From contig CALGGQ010000216.1 in NCBI GenBank assembly GCA_937915775.1, forward strand, positions 1 through 6,461: a stretch of 6,461 nt of DNA, in the 5' to 3' direction. This stretch comes from an uncultured Clostridia bacterium (GTDB lineage: Bacteria; Bacillota; Clostridia; Oscillospirales; Acutalibacteraceae). The notes under the pieces were generated by a model. The model saw only the letters and a list, made by a program, of their open reading frames with translations, had not been told where the DNA came from and did not search any database. The first letter of the stretch is position 1, and the number at the start of each line of letters is the position of its first letter. Of this stretch, positions 1 to 6,461 are shown piece after piece. A program made the translations under genes and the position numbers.

Positions 1-20
1 TCATCGGTTAACCTCTTTTG

Positions 21-45
21 AACCACGCGACTATCGCGTGGTTTT
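21..45 (+). terminator. Probable Rho-independent terminator of a plus-strand gene outside the window
   Basis: A perfect 10-bp inverted repeat (AACCACGCGA at 21-30, TCGCGTGGTT at 34-43) with a 3-base CTA loop runs into T residues at 42-45 on the plus strand. On the minus strand the hairpin is followed by CAAAAGAGG, which has no T tract, so the likely direction is plus. It would end a gene converging from the left; in one frame a TGA at 19-21 and in another a TAA at 7-9 could be the stop of that gene, but too little sequence is present to decide. The T run is short, so this is moderately supported. Confidence 0.55.
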
Positions 46-56
46 CGTTATACAAC

Positions 57-87
57 AAAAAGGGACTGCCGGTGCAGTCCCCTTTTT
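57..87 (-). terminator. Rho-independent terminator after the glycoside hydrolase gene
   Basis: GGGACTGC (62-69) pairs perfectly with GCAGTCCC (74-81) around a CGGT loop. The stem is flanked by five A at 57-61 and five T at 83-87, so on the minus strand it ends in TTTTTGTTGT. It begins 13 bases after the hydrolase stop codon (TAG at 101-103), which fits transcription termination of that gene. The symmetrical A and T flanks mean it could also work on the plus strand, as expected between convergent genes. Confidence 0.85.
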
Positions 88-100
88 CATTGAGAAAATA

Positions 101-2680
101 CTATTTCTGAACGTCGTTGACGGAGATGCCGTAGAGATGCGGCGCAAAGGTATCCTTGCCGTTAAAGCGCTCCGCGCCGTCGTTCGTGAGTGTAATCGTG
201 TTGATTCCCTCCTGCAGCTCAACGGTGCAGGTAGCGGTATTCTTCGTCTGCCACGAATAGGTATTGCGGCAATACACATTGCCGACCTTTTTTCCGTTGA
301 CGCTGACGGTGACGTAGCGTTCAATCAGATCGACGTTATAATCGTGCACGCCGCCCTCGTCATTATTGGCGTAGGTAATCGTTAGACGGTGCTTCCCTGC
401 CTCACGGCTGCGCACAGTAAATGCGGCGCTGCCGGAAACCGAGGAAATCCCGTCGATGTAGGCTTCTCCGTCAAGCTCCGCGAGCACGGCACCGTCTGCC
501 AACGCAGCATCCTCCGCGCCGAGATATGGCAAATCCTCTGTCGTTTTGGTGACAGTCAAGGAACAGGGCGGCGCTGCCTGCAGGTCGATATAATTCAGTC
601 CTTTTTTGAGGAACACGTTATCAAATGCGGTAATATCCGCCCCGTCGATCACCGCTTTGGCGGCATCGGTATGCAGCGCATAATAACCGTCCTGCGGCGC
701 TACCGCCAGGTAAGACTGCACGCTGTCCGTCGTTTTGTCCTCATCCGCGAGCACGGCGACGCTGACAGACGATACGTCATACGGCGACACGAGCAGACTA
801 TCCAGCACATAGGTGCCGTTTACGTGAGAAACAGCAACCGTATGCGTACCCTTGCTGAGATGGCGGAACACGGGATAGCAGGAGGTGTATTCGCTGCGAA
901 TCGTATTCGGCAGGAAAAGATGCACCGCTTCTTTCGATTCGCCGTCAATCATTAATTCCACTTCGGTATTGCTTCTGTCATCGGGATTCTGCCGTCCGTT
1001 TTCACCGAACGGACCGTCGTTGGAATTGCCGTAAATGAAATCAAGCCGGTATTCGCCGTCGGCAGGAATATCGATGCTGACCTCCACGCCGTCGCCCTCG
1101 TTTTCCATACCGCCGACCAGTTCGTGGTGCTCCTCCGTACCGCCGCTGGCAGGCGCATAGCTGTCATAGGTATATGCCTTGCCGAGCAGCGTGCCGTTTT
1201 CAAATTCATAGCGGTCGGGGCGGGCTTCCGTAGTTTCCTGCTCGCTGCCGTCCGCCGCCGTCACAACAATGTGATAGGCGTTCGCGCTGTCCACCCTGCC
1301 GATTTCCACCGTCAGCGATTTGCCCGCTTTGGTGACATAATCGCGGATCACAACGGGCTTATTGACGATGCCGTAGAGTCCTTTATAGACTGTTTCCTCC
1401 ACGCGGACACGCACCTGCTTGCCATATAGGGCGGTCGCATCCAGGTTTTTCAACTGAATACGCGATTTCCGTTCCCCGCCGCCGCAGACAACGTCAATCT
1501 CGCTGCCGTCATCGGCAACGCTGGCAATGCCCATAAAGCCGTTGAAGCTCAGCGCGTCAAGATGATACTTAAAGTAATTTTTGAAATTGGAGGAAAGCAC
1601 GTCCTTATTCGTTGCTTTGACGGTTTCGCCCTTCATCTCGGTATACCAGCGCATCAGCCACCACTCCGCGTTCGGACTGTTGTTATCCGCGCAGGTATCG
1701 TTCAGGTTATCAGCAAGGCGCCAGTAGGCATTATCGCCGTAGACCTTGTTCGTTTCAAACTGTGTGATAATCTGCGCCATAATGCCGGGGTAGCCGTTTT
1801 CGCTCATCATACCGTATTCGGTAATGATAATCGGCAGCTCGCTGATGCCGAGTTCCTGCTCCAGCGCACGATATTCGCGGATATGCTCGTCAAAAAAGTA
1901 AATCGTGCTCTCATCCAGCTCGTGATAAATCATCACGTCGGGAACGCAGTTGTTTTCTTTGCAAAAGGTCAGGAAAACCTCGAGCTTGGCGCGGTCATAG
2001 TTGAAGAAGCCGGGACCGCCGATGAGCGCGTCGGGGTTGATGGCTTTCACCAGCGTATAGGTCTGCAACCACGCCTGATTGAAATTGGCTTTACCGACGT
2101 CGTTATAATTGCACCAGACACCGTACGGATTGTCGGGATTAGTGTCCTGCTGCGTTTCGCCGAACCAGATGCCGTTGTCGCACTCGTTATACAGACAGTA
2201 TACAATTTTCTCTGCATAGGGCTTTTGCATCAGTTCTTTGGTCATCAGTTCAACTTTCGGTAAATAGTCCTCGTTCAGTAACTGCTGCCAGTCGTATGTA
2301 CCGTCACTGCGCTGCTGCAGTATCGCATCGTGCAGATAGTACCAGGTGTCATACATATCCTGCAAATAGACAACCTGATAGTCGGCATCCGTCAGCATCT
2401 TGGCGGCGTTATCCATATCGCCGATGGGATGCTGCAGGCCGCCCGGCACCTTCTGCGCTACGGTTTTGACATCAAGGCTCTCCACCATTTCCGCACTCGG
2501 CACGCCGTTTTCGGCAATGCCGTAAAGATAGCCGGAAGCGCCCTTCAGCACCGCGCCCGTTTTTTCGGACACATCAAAGCTGACCGTTGCCTGATAGGTG
2601 GCAAAAAACAGGGCAACCGCCGCGCCGAGCAGCACCACCAGACAGGCAAGTACGAGGAGCATTCGTTTTAACACTTTCAT
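101..2680 (-). CDS. Membrane-anchored clan GH-A glycoside hydrolase (GH39-like) with CBM6/CBM35-like modules
   Basis: This 859-residue protein probably cleaves a glycan outside the cell. Residues 1-6 are basic and about 7-27 form one hydrophobic segment, giving a signal anchor or signal peptide. Residues about 45-350 look like a (beta/alpha)8 clan GH-A domain: YNE with Glu166 as presumed acid/base, an IGGPGF segment near 220, YHE near 252-254, and ITEYG with Glu288 as presumed nucleophile. The GASGYLYGI and QHPIGD segments near the N terminus resemble GH39-type proteins. A beta-rich linker domain follows (about 380-480), then a CBM6/CBM35-like jelly roll at about 489-635 (YEFEN, then GGMENEGDGVEV and a DGEYRLDFIYGN strand), a shorter beta-rich stretch, and a second such module at about 720-857 (AGKHRLTITYAN, VSVNGK, EGINTITLTN). 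No LPXTG or SLH anchor is present. The ATG at 2680 is preferred over an in-frame ATG at 2725 because it has GGTGA four bases upstream and directly starts the basic/hydrophobic leader. The substrate is unknown; GH5 or another clan GH-A family is possible. Confidence 0.75.
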   Translation of the reverse strand: MKVLKRMLLVLACLVVLLGAAVALFFATYQATVSFDVSEKTGAVLKGASGYLYGIAENGVPSAEMVESLDVKTVAQKVPGGLQHPIGDMDNAAKMLTDADYQVVYLQDMYDTWYYLHDAILQQRSDGTYDWQQLLNEDYLPKVELMTKELMQKPYAEKIVYCLYNECDNGIWFGETQQDTNPDNPYGVWCNYNDVGKANFNQAWLQTYTLVKAINPDALIGGPGFFNYDRAKLEVFLTFCKENNCVPDVMIYHELDESTIYFFDEHIREYRALEQELGISELPIIITEYGMMSENGYPGIMAQIITQFETNKVYGDNAYWRLADNLNDTCADNNSPNAEWWLMRWYTEMKGETVKATNKDVLSSNFKNYFKYHLDALSFNGFMGIASVADDGSEIDVVCGGGERKSRIQLKNLDATALYGKQVRVRVEETVYKGLYGIVNKPVVIRDYVTKAGKSLTVEIGRVDSANAYHIVVTAADGSEQETTEARPDRYEFENGTLLGKAYTYDSYAPASGGTEEHHELVGGMENEGDGVEVSIDIPADGEYRLDFIYGNSNDGPFGENGRQNPDDRSNTEVELMIDGESKEAVHLFLPNTIRSEYTSCYPVFRHLSKGTHTVAVSHVNGTYVLDSLLVSPYDVSSVSVAVLADEDKTTDSVQSYLAVAPQDGYYALHTDAAKAVIDGADITAFDNVFLKKGLNYIDLQAAPPCSLTVTKTTEDLPYLGAEDAALADGAVLAELDGEAYIDGISSVSGSAAFTVRSREAGKHRLTITYANNDEGGVHDYNVDLIERYVTVSVNGKKVGNVYCRNTYSWQTKNTATCTVELQEGINTITLTNDGAERFNGKDTFAPHLYGISVNDVQK

Positions 2681-2684
2681 ACTG

Positions 2685-2689
2685 TCACC
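2685..2689 (-). promoter_or_regulatory. Ribosome binding site deciding the hydrolase start
   Basis: GGTGA on the minus strand matches the 3' part of the GGAGGTGA consensus and sits four bases before the ATG at 2680. It lies immediately after the T tract of the hairpin at 2690-2714, so initiation would occur right beside that structure. The alternative in-frame ATG at 2725 has only an AAGGA about 13 bases upstream, which is too far for a good site. Confidence 0.5.
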
Positions 2690-2714
2690 AAAAACGGGAG
2701 GGCAATGCCCTCCC
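2690..2714 (-). terminator. Terminator-like hairpin between lipid kinase and hydrolase genes
   Basis: On the minus strand GGGAGGGC (2714-2707) pairs perfectly with GCCCTCCC (2703-2696) around a 3-base ATT loop, followed by G and five T (2694-2690). It starts 20 bases after the lipid kinase stop codon and ends 10 bases before the hydrolase ATG. This is the form of an intrinsic terminator closing the upstream operon. Because there is no room for a promoter between it and the hydrolase start, it may instead act as a leaky terminator or attenuator that lowers hydrolase expression relative to the upstream genes. Confidence 0.75.
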
Positions 2715-2734
2715 ATTGCATTCATCCAGATTGT

Positions 2735-3697
2735 TTAATCCTTAATCACACAAAGCTTTAAGGCTTTTTCGTCAACCTTAAAATCAAGCACGTTATAATC
2801 AAAGTTTTCACCGTCGCAGTTACCGAGCAGCGGCGAGCCGTCCTCCGTCCAGAATCTGCCGCACTTGGCATAACCGTTTTCAATTAAGCCGGGGAAGGTT
2901 TTTTCATTCGCGGTGCCGGCGTTGTATTTACCAATCATCGGCAGCGCCTTGGCAAGCGACAAGCCGTTGACGAGCGCCAGATCCACCAATCCGTCATCCA
3001 GCACGGAATCCGGAGCCGGGCAGAAGCCGCCGCCGTAGTAGCTGGCGTTACAGATGGCAAACAGCGCATAGTCCTTATTCACTTCGCGCAGCTGATACTC
3101 CTCGCCGGTTTCGCGGTTGACGCAGGTGATGTCAAAGCTCATCGTGTAGTGCAGCGGCTTTGCCAGCACCGGCACGATGGCGACGTTATACGCCTGATGG
3201 CCTAACAGCGGCACCTTATCCGCAATCTTTTTGCCGAGCGTTTCCACCAGTGTGTCAAGTCCGAAGGACATCACATTGATGCACTTTTCGCCGTTATAGT
3301 CAATCAGGTCAATCGGCTTGATATCGTAGCGAATTTTACCGCTGTAAAGTCCGAACGACTTAATTACGTTCTCCACGTTGATTTTTTTGGTTCCGTAAAT
3401 CTTTTTGGCAAAGTCGTTGCCCGTACCGAGCGGCAGGAGCATCAGCGGCGTATCCGTGCCGGCAAGGCCGTTCGCAATTTCGTGCACCGTGCCGTCGCCG
3501 CCGCAGGAGACGACAACGCACTCCGCGCCGTATTTTGCCGCATAGTCGGCAGCGATTTCCTTCGCGTGACCGCTGTACTGCGTTTCCTCCACAATCATTT
3601 CGTCATCGATTTGGCGGAAAGTGGATTTGATGCGGGAAATCATCTGCGCCTTATCCTTATTACCGGCAATCGGGTTAATAATAAATATGTATTTCAT
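2735..3697 (-). CDS. Diacylglycerol kinase-family lipid kinase (DgkB/YegS-like)
   Basis: This 320-residue soluble or membrane-peripheral kinase probably transfers phosphate from ATP to diacylglycerol or a related lipid, giving phosphatidic acid for phospholipid recycling. It has the family motifs in order: NPIAG at 8-12, the nucleotide-binding GGDGT at 66-70, PLGTGNDFA at 89-97, a YGGGF...PAP...DDG block at about 221-236 and a C-terminal DGE at 295-297 that supplies the presumed catalytic or metal-linked acid. Length fits the roughly 300-residue family. The start at 3697 is chosen because it has an excellent AGAGGAGA site (3702-3709) and begins directly with the MKYIFIINPIAG first strand; the 25 extra in-frame codons upstream overlap the preceding gene and are not family-like. 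It follows the sugar kinase by 26 bases, so it is probably in the same transcript. The exact lipid substrate cannot be read from sequence; sphingosine- or YegS-type kinases share these motifs. Confidence 0.9.
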   Translation of the reverse strand: MKYIFIINPIAGNKDKAQMISRIKSTFRQIDDEMIVEETQYSGHAKEIAADYAAKYGAECVVVSCGGDGTVHEIANGLAGTDTPLMLLPLGTGNDFAKKIYGTKKINVENVIKSFGLYSGKIRYDIKPIDLIDYNGEKCINVMSFGLDTLVETLGKKIADKVPLLGHQAYNVAIVPVLAKPLHYTMSFDITCVNRETGEEYQLREVNKDYALFAICNASYYGGGFCPAPDSVLDDGLVDLALVNGLSLAKALPMIGKYNAGTANEKTFPGLIENGYAKCGRFWTEDGSPLLGNCDGENFDYNVLDFKVDEKALKLCVIKD

Positions 3698-3723
3698 AGC
3701 TTCTCCTCTTTTACGCTTGGCCT

Positions 3724-5004
3724 TCAGATAACCTGATAACCGCCGACGGGACGGATAATCAGCACATAGCAAGAGCCCTCGCCGAATACGCCCTCAATGG
3801 TGCTCTTATATTTCTCCAGTAAATCATTCGGAACAAACGCCTGCACGGTGCCGGCAAAGCCGCCGCCGTGAACACGCCACGCGCCTCTGCCCTTCAGCAG
3901 CTCGGCGCTGATGGCAAGGGCGAGCGAAATCTTCTGCTCCGTCGGATTTTTCGGGGTATAGACGTTCTGATTGAGCATATAGGAGGAATAGCCGGATTCC
4001 AGAATCACCTGCTTGAAGCCCTCGAAATCGCCGTTTTCAAGGCAGTTGACACACTCATCCACACGTCTGTTTTCGTTATAGAAATGGATGGCGCGCAGCA
4101 GCGCACGGTCATTGACCTTGTCCTTGAGGACAGGCAGCGCGGCAAAGAATTCCTCATAGCTGATTTCGCGCAGCACCTTTTTGCCGAGCGCCTTTGCCAC
4201 ATCCTCCATCTCGGAGCGGACGGCAGCATAATCATCCGTTAAATCGGAATGGTTTCCGCCGGTATCCACAATACACAGGGAATAGCCGGTTTTGGTGAAA
4301 TCAAATTCAATCTTCTTAATCACCGGCGCTTCCACGGATTCAAAATCAATATTAACGATAGCGCCAACAGAGGACGCCATCTGATCGAGCAGACCGCAGG
4401 GCTTGCCGAAAAAGACGTTTTCGCTGTACTGCGCCACCTTGGCAATATCCACCGCGCTGATAGCCCCGTCGTTATAGATAAAGGACAGCACGGAGCCGAG
4501 CAGCACCTCAAACGCTGCCGAGGAGGACAGACCGGAGCCGCCCATGACGTCGTTCGTGGTGAACGCATCAAAACCGCCGACGGTAAAGCCTAAATCCTTG
4601 ATGCCGGCTGCTACGCCCTGCACCAGAGAGGTGGAGTCGCCGTAGCGCTCCTTTTTCGGCTCTAAGTCCGCTAAATCGACTACATTCATCCGATGTCCCT
4701 TGGATTTGACGCGGATAGTGTTATCGCTGTTCTTGCTGACAACGGCAATCGCGTCCAGATTAATGGAAGCTGCCACGACCTTACCGTTATTATGGTCGGT
4801 GTGGTTGCCGCAGATTTCCGTTCTGCCGGGCGCTGAAATCACGTTGACCTCACGCTCCTCGCCGAACAGCTCGCCAAAGGAGCGAACCGCCTCGATGTAG
4901 CGCGGCTTCTGCGCCGCCACCGCCGCATCGGTCACATAGACAGCCTTCAGGCTTGCATCATACTGTCCGCTTTCAATTGCCGAAATTAATTCCTTTGCTA
5001 TCAT
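3724..5004 (-). CDS. Galactokinase-family GHMP sugar kinase
   Basis: This 426-residue cytoplasmic protein belongs to the GHMP kinase superfamily and most resembles galactokinase, which makes galactose 1-phosphate from galactose and ATP (Leloir pathway). Visible motifs are the N-terminal sugar-binding signature PGRTEICGNHTDHNNG (59-74), the ATP-binding loop GGSGLSSSAA (155-164), CGLLDQ (203-208) with presumed catalytic base Asp207, and the C-terminal HGGGFAGTVQAF (379-390). Length is slightly above the usual 380-400, with an N-terminal extension of about 40 residues. The usual signature is GEHTDYN; here Glu is replaced by Asn67 and Tyr by His71, so the sugar could differ from galactose. The start at 5004 has AGAGGTG at 5010-5016, which overlaps the stop of the upstream gene by one base; the gap is only 11 bases, so translation may be coupled. 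No galT, galE or sugar transporter is in view. Family assignment is firm; the substrate is not, hence no gene symbol. Confidence 0.88.
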   Translation of the reverse strand: MIAKELISAIESGQYDASLKAVYVTDAAVAAQKPRYIEAVRSFGELFGEEREVNVISAPGRTEICGNHTDHNNGKVVAASINLDAIAVVSKNSDNTIRVKSKGHRMNVVDLADLEPKKERYGDSTSLVQGVAAGIKDLGFTVGGFDAFTTNDVMGGSGLSSSAAFEVLLGSVLSFIYNDGAISAVDIAKVAQYSENVFFGKPCGLLDQMASSVGAIVNIDFESVEAPVIKKIEFDFTKTGYSLCIVDTGGNHSDLTDDYAAVRSEMEDVAKALGKKVLREISYEEFFAALPVLKDKVNDRALLRAIHFYNENRRVDECVNCLENGDFEGFKQVILESGYSSYMLNQNVYTPKNPTEQKISLALAISAELLKGRGAWRVHGGGFAGTVQAFVPNDLLEKYKSTIEGVFGEGSCYVLIIRPVGGYQVI

Positions 5005-5015
5005 GTCTGCACCTC

Positions 5016-5786
5016 TTATAATACTATTTTATATTTCTCTTTCTCGCTGTAAAGCAACAGCGTTTGTGTCATCTGACGTGACTTAATACCGTAGAAGATA
5101 TTAAAAATCAAGCTGGTGATGCCCGTGAAGGCAACGATAATAATCAGCGGGATAATGAACCGCGCCGAAAACGGATTCGTAAAGCCTGCGCCGAGCTTGG
5201 TATACATATACATACGCGGCGCAAAGCCAATCAGGCTGAAAACCGAATAACTGAGAAAATCGTACCGCTTCCAGCCGTAATACTTGGAAATCATCGGCAG
5301 CGAGATAACAGGAATGAGCCTGGTCACTGCCAGCACATATGGGTTGCCGCTGCCCTTAAAATCAATCCAATCGCGGATAAAGTGCATCCGCTTGAGATTG
5401 AGGATAATATCCGTCCAGCCGCCGCCGATGTAAACGCCCTCCACATACTTCACCGTGAAGTAGAAGAAACAGAACACCGTGTTAATCAGCAGCGCCTGCT
5501 CCAGCGGAAAGACCATACCCGAAATCGCCACCAAAAAGCTGATGGGTATCGGCAGCTGGCACTTGGCGATATACAGCGCAAAAATGCAAATCAGTATCTC
5601 CGCCCTCGTATCCAGCCTTGCTACGGCATTGTCGATATTCGTCAGGAAATTAATCATCGTCATAAACCGTGTTTCCAGCTTTGCCTGATTCATCAGTGCC
5701 AGTGTCAGAAACACCAGCGCCGCCACGGTGGAAATAACGATAATAAACGATATGAAGTTTGTTCGGTGGCGCTTAATTTGTGTCAT
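5016..5786 (-). CDS. VTT-domain (TVP38/TMEM64, DedA superfamily) integral membrane protein
   Basis: This is a 256-residue polytopic membrane protein. Hydrophobic segments are visible at about 11-32, 63-75, 80-112 and 210-233, with a more interrupted one at 177-200. The VTT-family signature lies at about 151-199: an Arg-Leu-Ile-Pro segment (156-159), a second Pro at 164, Tyr-Gly-Trp at 170-172, then Gly187, Pro190 and Gly199 in a short hydrophobic hairpin. In related proteins this region forms a re-entrant loop, and DedA/VTT members have been linked to lipid scrambling or flipping, including undecaprenyl phosphate; that role here is family inference. The start at 5786 fits an N-terminal basic stretch before the first membrane segment, with a purine-rich GGAGTTGAGGG just upstream. 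It lies 23 bases after pheA and 11 bases before the sugar kinase, so it is in the same operon. Confidence 0.8.
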   Translation of the reverse strand: MTQIKRHRTNFISFIIVISTVAALVFLTLALMNQAKLETRFMTMINFLTNIDNAVARLDTRAEILICIFALYIAKCQLPIPISFLVAISGMVFPLEQALLINTVFCFFYFTVKYVEGVYIGGGWTDIILNLKRMHFIRDWIDFKGSGNPYVLAVTRLIPVISLPMISKYYGWKRYDFLSYSVFSLIGFAPRMYMYTKLGAGFTNPFSARFIIPLIIIVAFTGITSLIFNIFYGIKSRQMTQTLLLYSEKEKYKIVL

Positions 5787-5809
5787 ACGCCCTCAACTCC
5801 AAAACAGTG

Positions 5810-6435
5810 TTAGTTGGCTTCCTCGTGATAGTTGCCGAGGAAGGTAAATTCATTCAGCTCATCGTGCAGCGCACAGAGCAGCTCCAGCGTCCGCTCGTCG
5901 TGCACCTTGCCCATAATATCCACATAAAACAGATAGTCAAATTTCCCGTTGGCAACGGGGCGGGATTCGAGCTTCGTCAAATTCAGACCTGCCATCGAAA
6001 ATCTGCCGAGCACGCGGTAGAGCGAACCCGTTTTATGCGGTGCGGAGAAAATCAGCGAAATCTTATCCGCATTTTCGTGAATCACCAGTTCCTTGGCAAT
6101 CACAATGAAGCGGGTGGTGTTATGCTGTACGTTCTGGATGCCCTTTTTCAGCACGGCAAGCCCGTATTTTTTCGCCGCCGCCTGCGAGCAGATGCAGGCA
6201 ATATTCGTTTTGCTGCTCTCGCTGACGAACTTCGCGGCAACCGCCGTGTTCGTGGCATTCACGCCCGTAAAGCCGAAATTCTTTAAAAAGTTATTGCACT
6301 GGGACAGCGCCTGCGGATGGGAATAAACGTTTTCAATGTGCTCATACTGCGTCTCCGGCTTGGCACACAGACAGTGCTCTATGCTTAAATCATACGCGCC
6401 GACCACATAAAAGCGGTACTTCATAATCAAATCAT
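5810..6435 (-). CDS. pheA: Prephenate dehydratase with ACT domain (PheA), 5' end missing
   Basis: This is the C-terminal part (about 208 residues) of the enzyme that converts prephenate to phenylpyruvate, the committed step of phenylalanine synthesis in the cytoplasm. The remaining sequence starts within the dehydratase domain at a DLIMKYRF segment that corresponds to the VYDL region of E. coli PheA. It then shows EHCLC, VYSHPQALSQC, NTAVAAK, the catalytic-site TRF motif (residues 106-108 counted from the codon at 6430) and a C-terminal ACT domain with GSL (135-137) and ESRP (155-158). In characterised PheA proteins the ACT domain binds phenylalanine for feedback inhibition, so regulation of that kind is expected. 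The reading frame runs without a stop into the adapter at 6436; the TTG at 6430 and ATG at 6424 are internal codons and not real starts. Whether the missing part holds a fused chorismate mutase domain cannot be seen. It is the first visible gene of the operon. Confidence 0.93.
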
Positions 6436-6461
6436 AGATCGGAAGAGCACACGTCTGAACT
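6436..6461. other. Illumina TruSeq adapter sequence (artefact)
   Basis: The final 26 bases start with AGATCGGAAGAGC and continue with ACACGTCTGAACT, which matches the start of the standard TruSeq read 1 3' adapter base for base as I know it. It is a library-construction sequence left untrimmed at a contig end and not part of the organism. It interrupts the pheA reading frame, so bases from 6436 on should be removed before annotation. Confidence 0.97.

Noticed and set aside
1562..2263. Long plus-strand open frames inside the hydrolase and other genes (for example 1562-2263, 389-955, 5780-6286)
   Set aside because: They are antisense to well-supported genes, have no recognisable domains, and arise from codon bias on the coding strand.
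2642..2680. Lipobox-like VLAC at hydrolase residues 10-13
   Set aside because: The cysteine falls at residue 13 in the middle of one continuous hydrophobic segment, too early and with hydrophobic residues following, so lipoprotein processing is unlikely.
2681..2725. Longer hydrolase N terminus starting at the ATG at 2725
   Set aside because: It adds 15 residues in front of the basic/hydrophobic leader, has no well-placed ribosome site, and would place the terminator hairpin inside the coding region.
2735..2790. Possible promoter for the hydrolase inside the end of the lipid kinase gene (TTGACG on the minus strand)
   Set aside because: The -35-like TTGACG has only a weak TGTGAT at a 19-base spacing; no good -10 box is present, so it is not annotated.
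3698..3772. Extended lipid kinase start overlapping the end of the sugar kinase gene
   Set aside because: The extra 25 residues are basic and not family-like, and the internal ATG at 3697 has a far better ribosome site.
6424..6430. TTG at 6430 or ATG at 6424 as a real start for a short prephenate dehydratase
   Set aside because: The frame stays open upstream to the adapter, and the first half of the dehydratase domain would be missing, so the gene is truncated by the contig end.

Overview
The window reads as one end-to-end contig from a Gram-positive gut-type Firmicute, probably a Clostridia/Oscillospiraceae-like organism. The reasons are purine-rich Shine-Dalgarno sites of the AGAGGAG/AGAGGTG type, tight co-directional gene packing, Rho-independent terminators, and protein sequences of clostridial flavour (a galactokinase-like GHMP kinase with a GNHTDH motif, a PheA-type prephenate dehydratase, a DgkB/YegS-like lipid kinase). 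The lineage is inferred from style, not proven. The last 26 bases (6436-6461) are Illumina TruSeq adapter and not genome, so the right edge is an assembly or trimming artefact.

All genes lie on the minus strand, so transcription runs from right to left. In that order they are: the 3' part of pheA (prephenate dehydratase plus ACT domain, cut by the contig end), a 256-residue VTT/TVP38-type membrane protein, a galactokinase-family GHMP kinase, a diacylglycerol/lipid kinase, and an 859-residue membrane-anchored clan GH-A glycoside hydrolase (GH39-like) carrying carbohydrate-binding modules. The first four are separated by 23, 11 and 26 bases and probably form one operon. A strong terminator-like hairpin lies between the lipid kinase and the hydrolase and ends only 10 bases before the hydrolase start, so the hydrolase is either expressed by read-through, by a promoter inside the lipid kinase gene, or under attenuation. 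The hydrolase is followed by a clear terminator at 57-87. A second hairpin at 21-45 is oriented for a plus-strand gene that would converge from the left, outside the window.

Functionally the genes are mixed: phenylalanine synthesis, membrane lipid handling (VTT protein, lipid kinase), sugar phosphorylation and extracellular polysaccharide or glycoconjugate cleavage. A sugar link between the hydrolase and the kinase is plausible but not shown. No tRNA, rRNA, CRISPR array, insertion sequence or phage gene was seen. I found no convincing undescribed system. The points most worth a second look are the adapter at the contig end, the attenuator-like hairpin with a mutually exclusive alternative fold, and the altered sugar-binding motif in the galactokinase-like protein.
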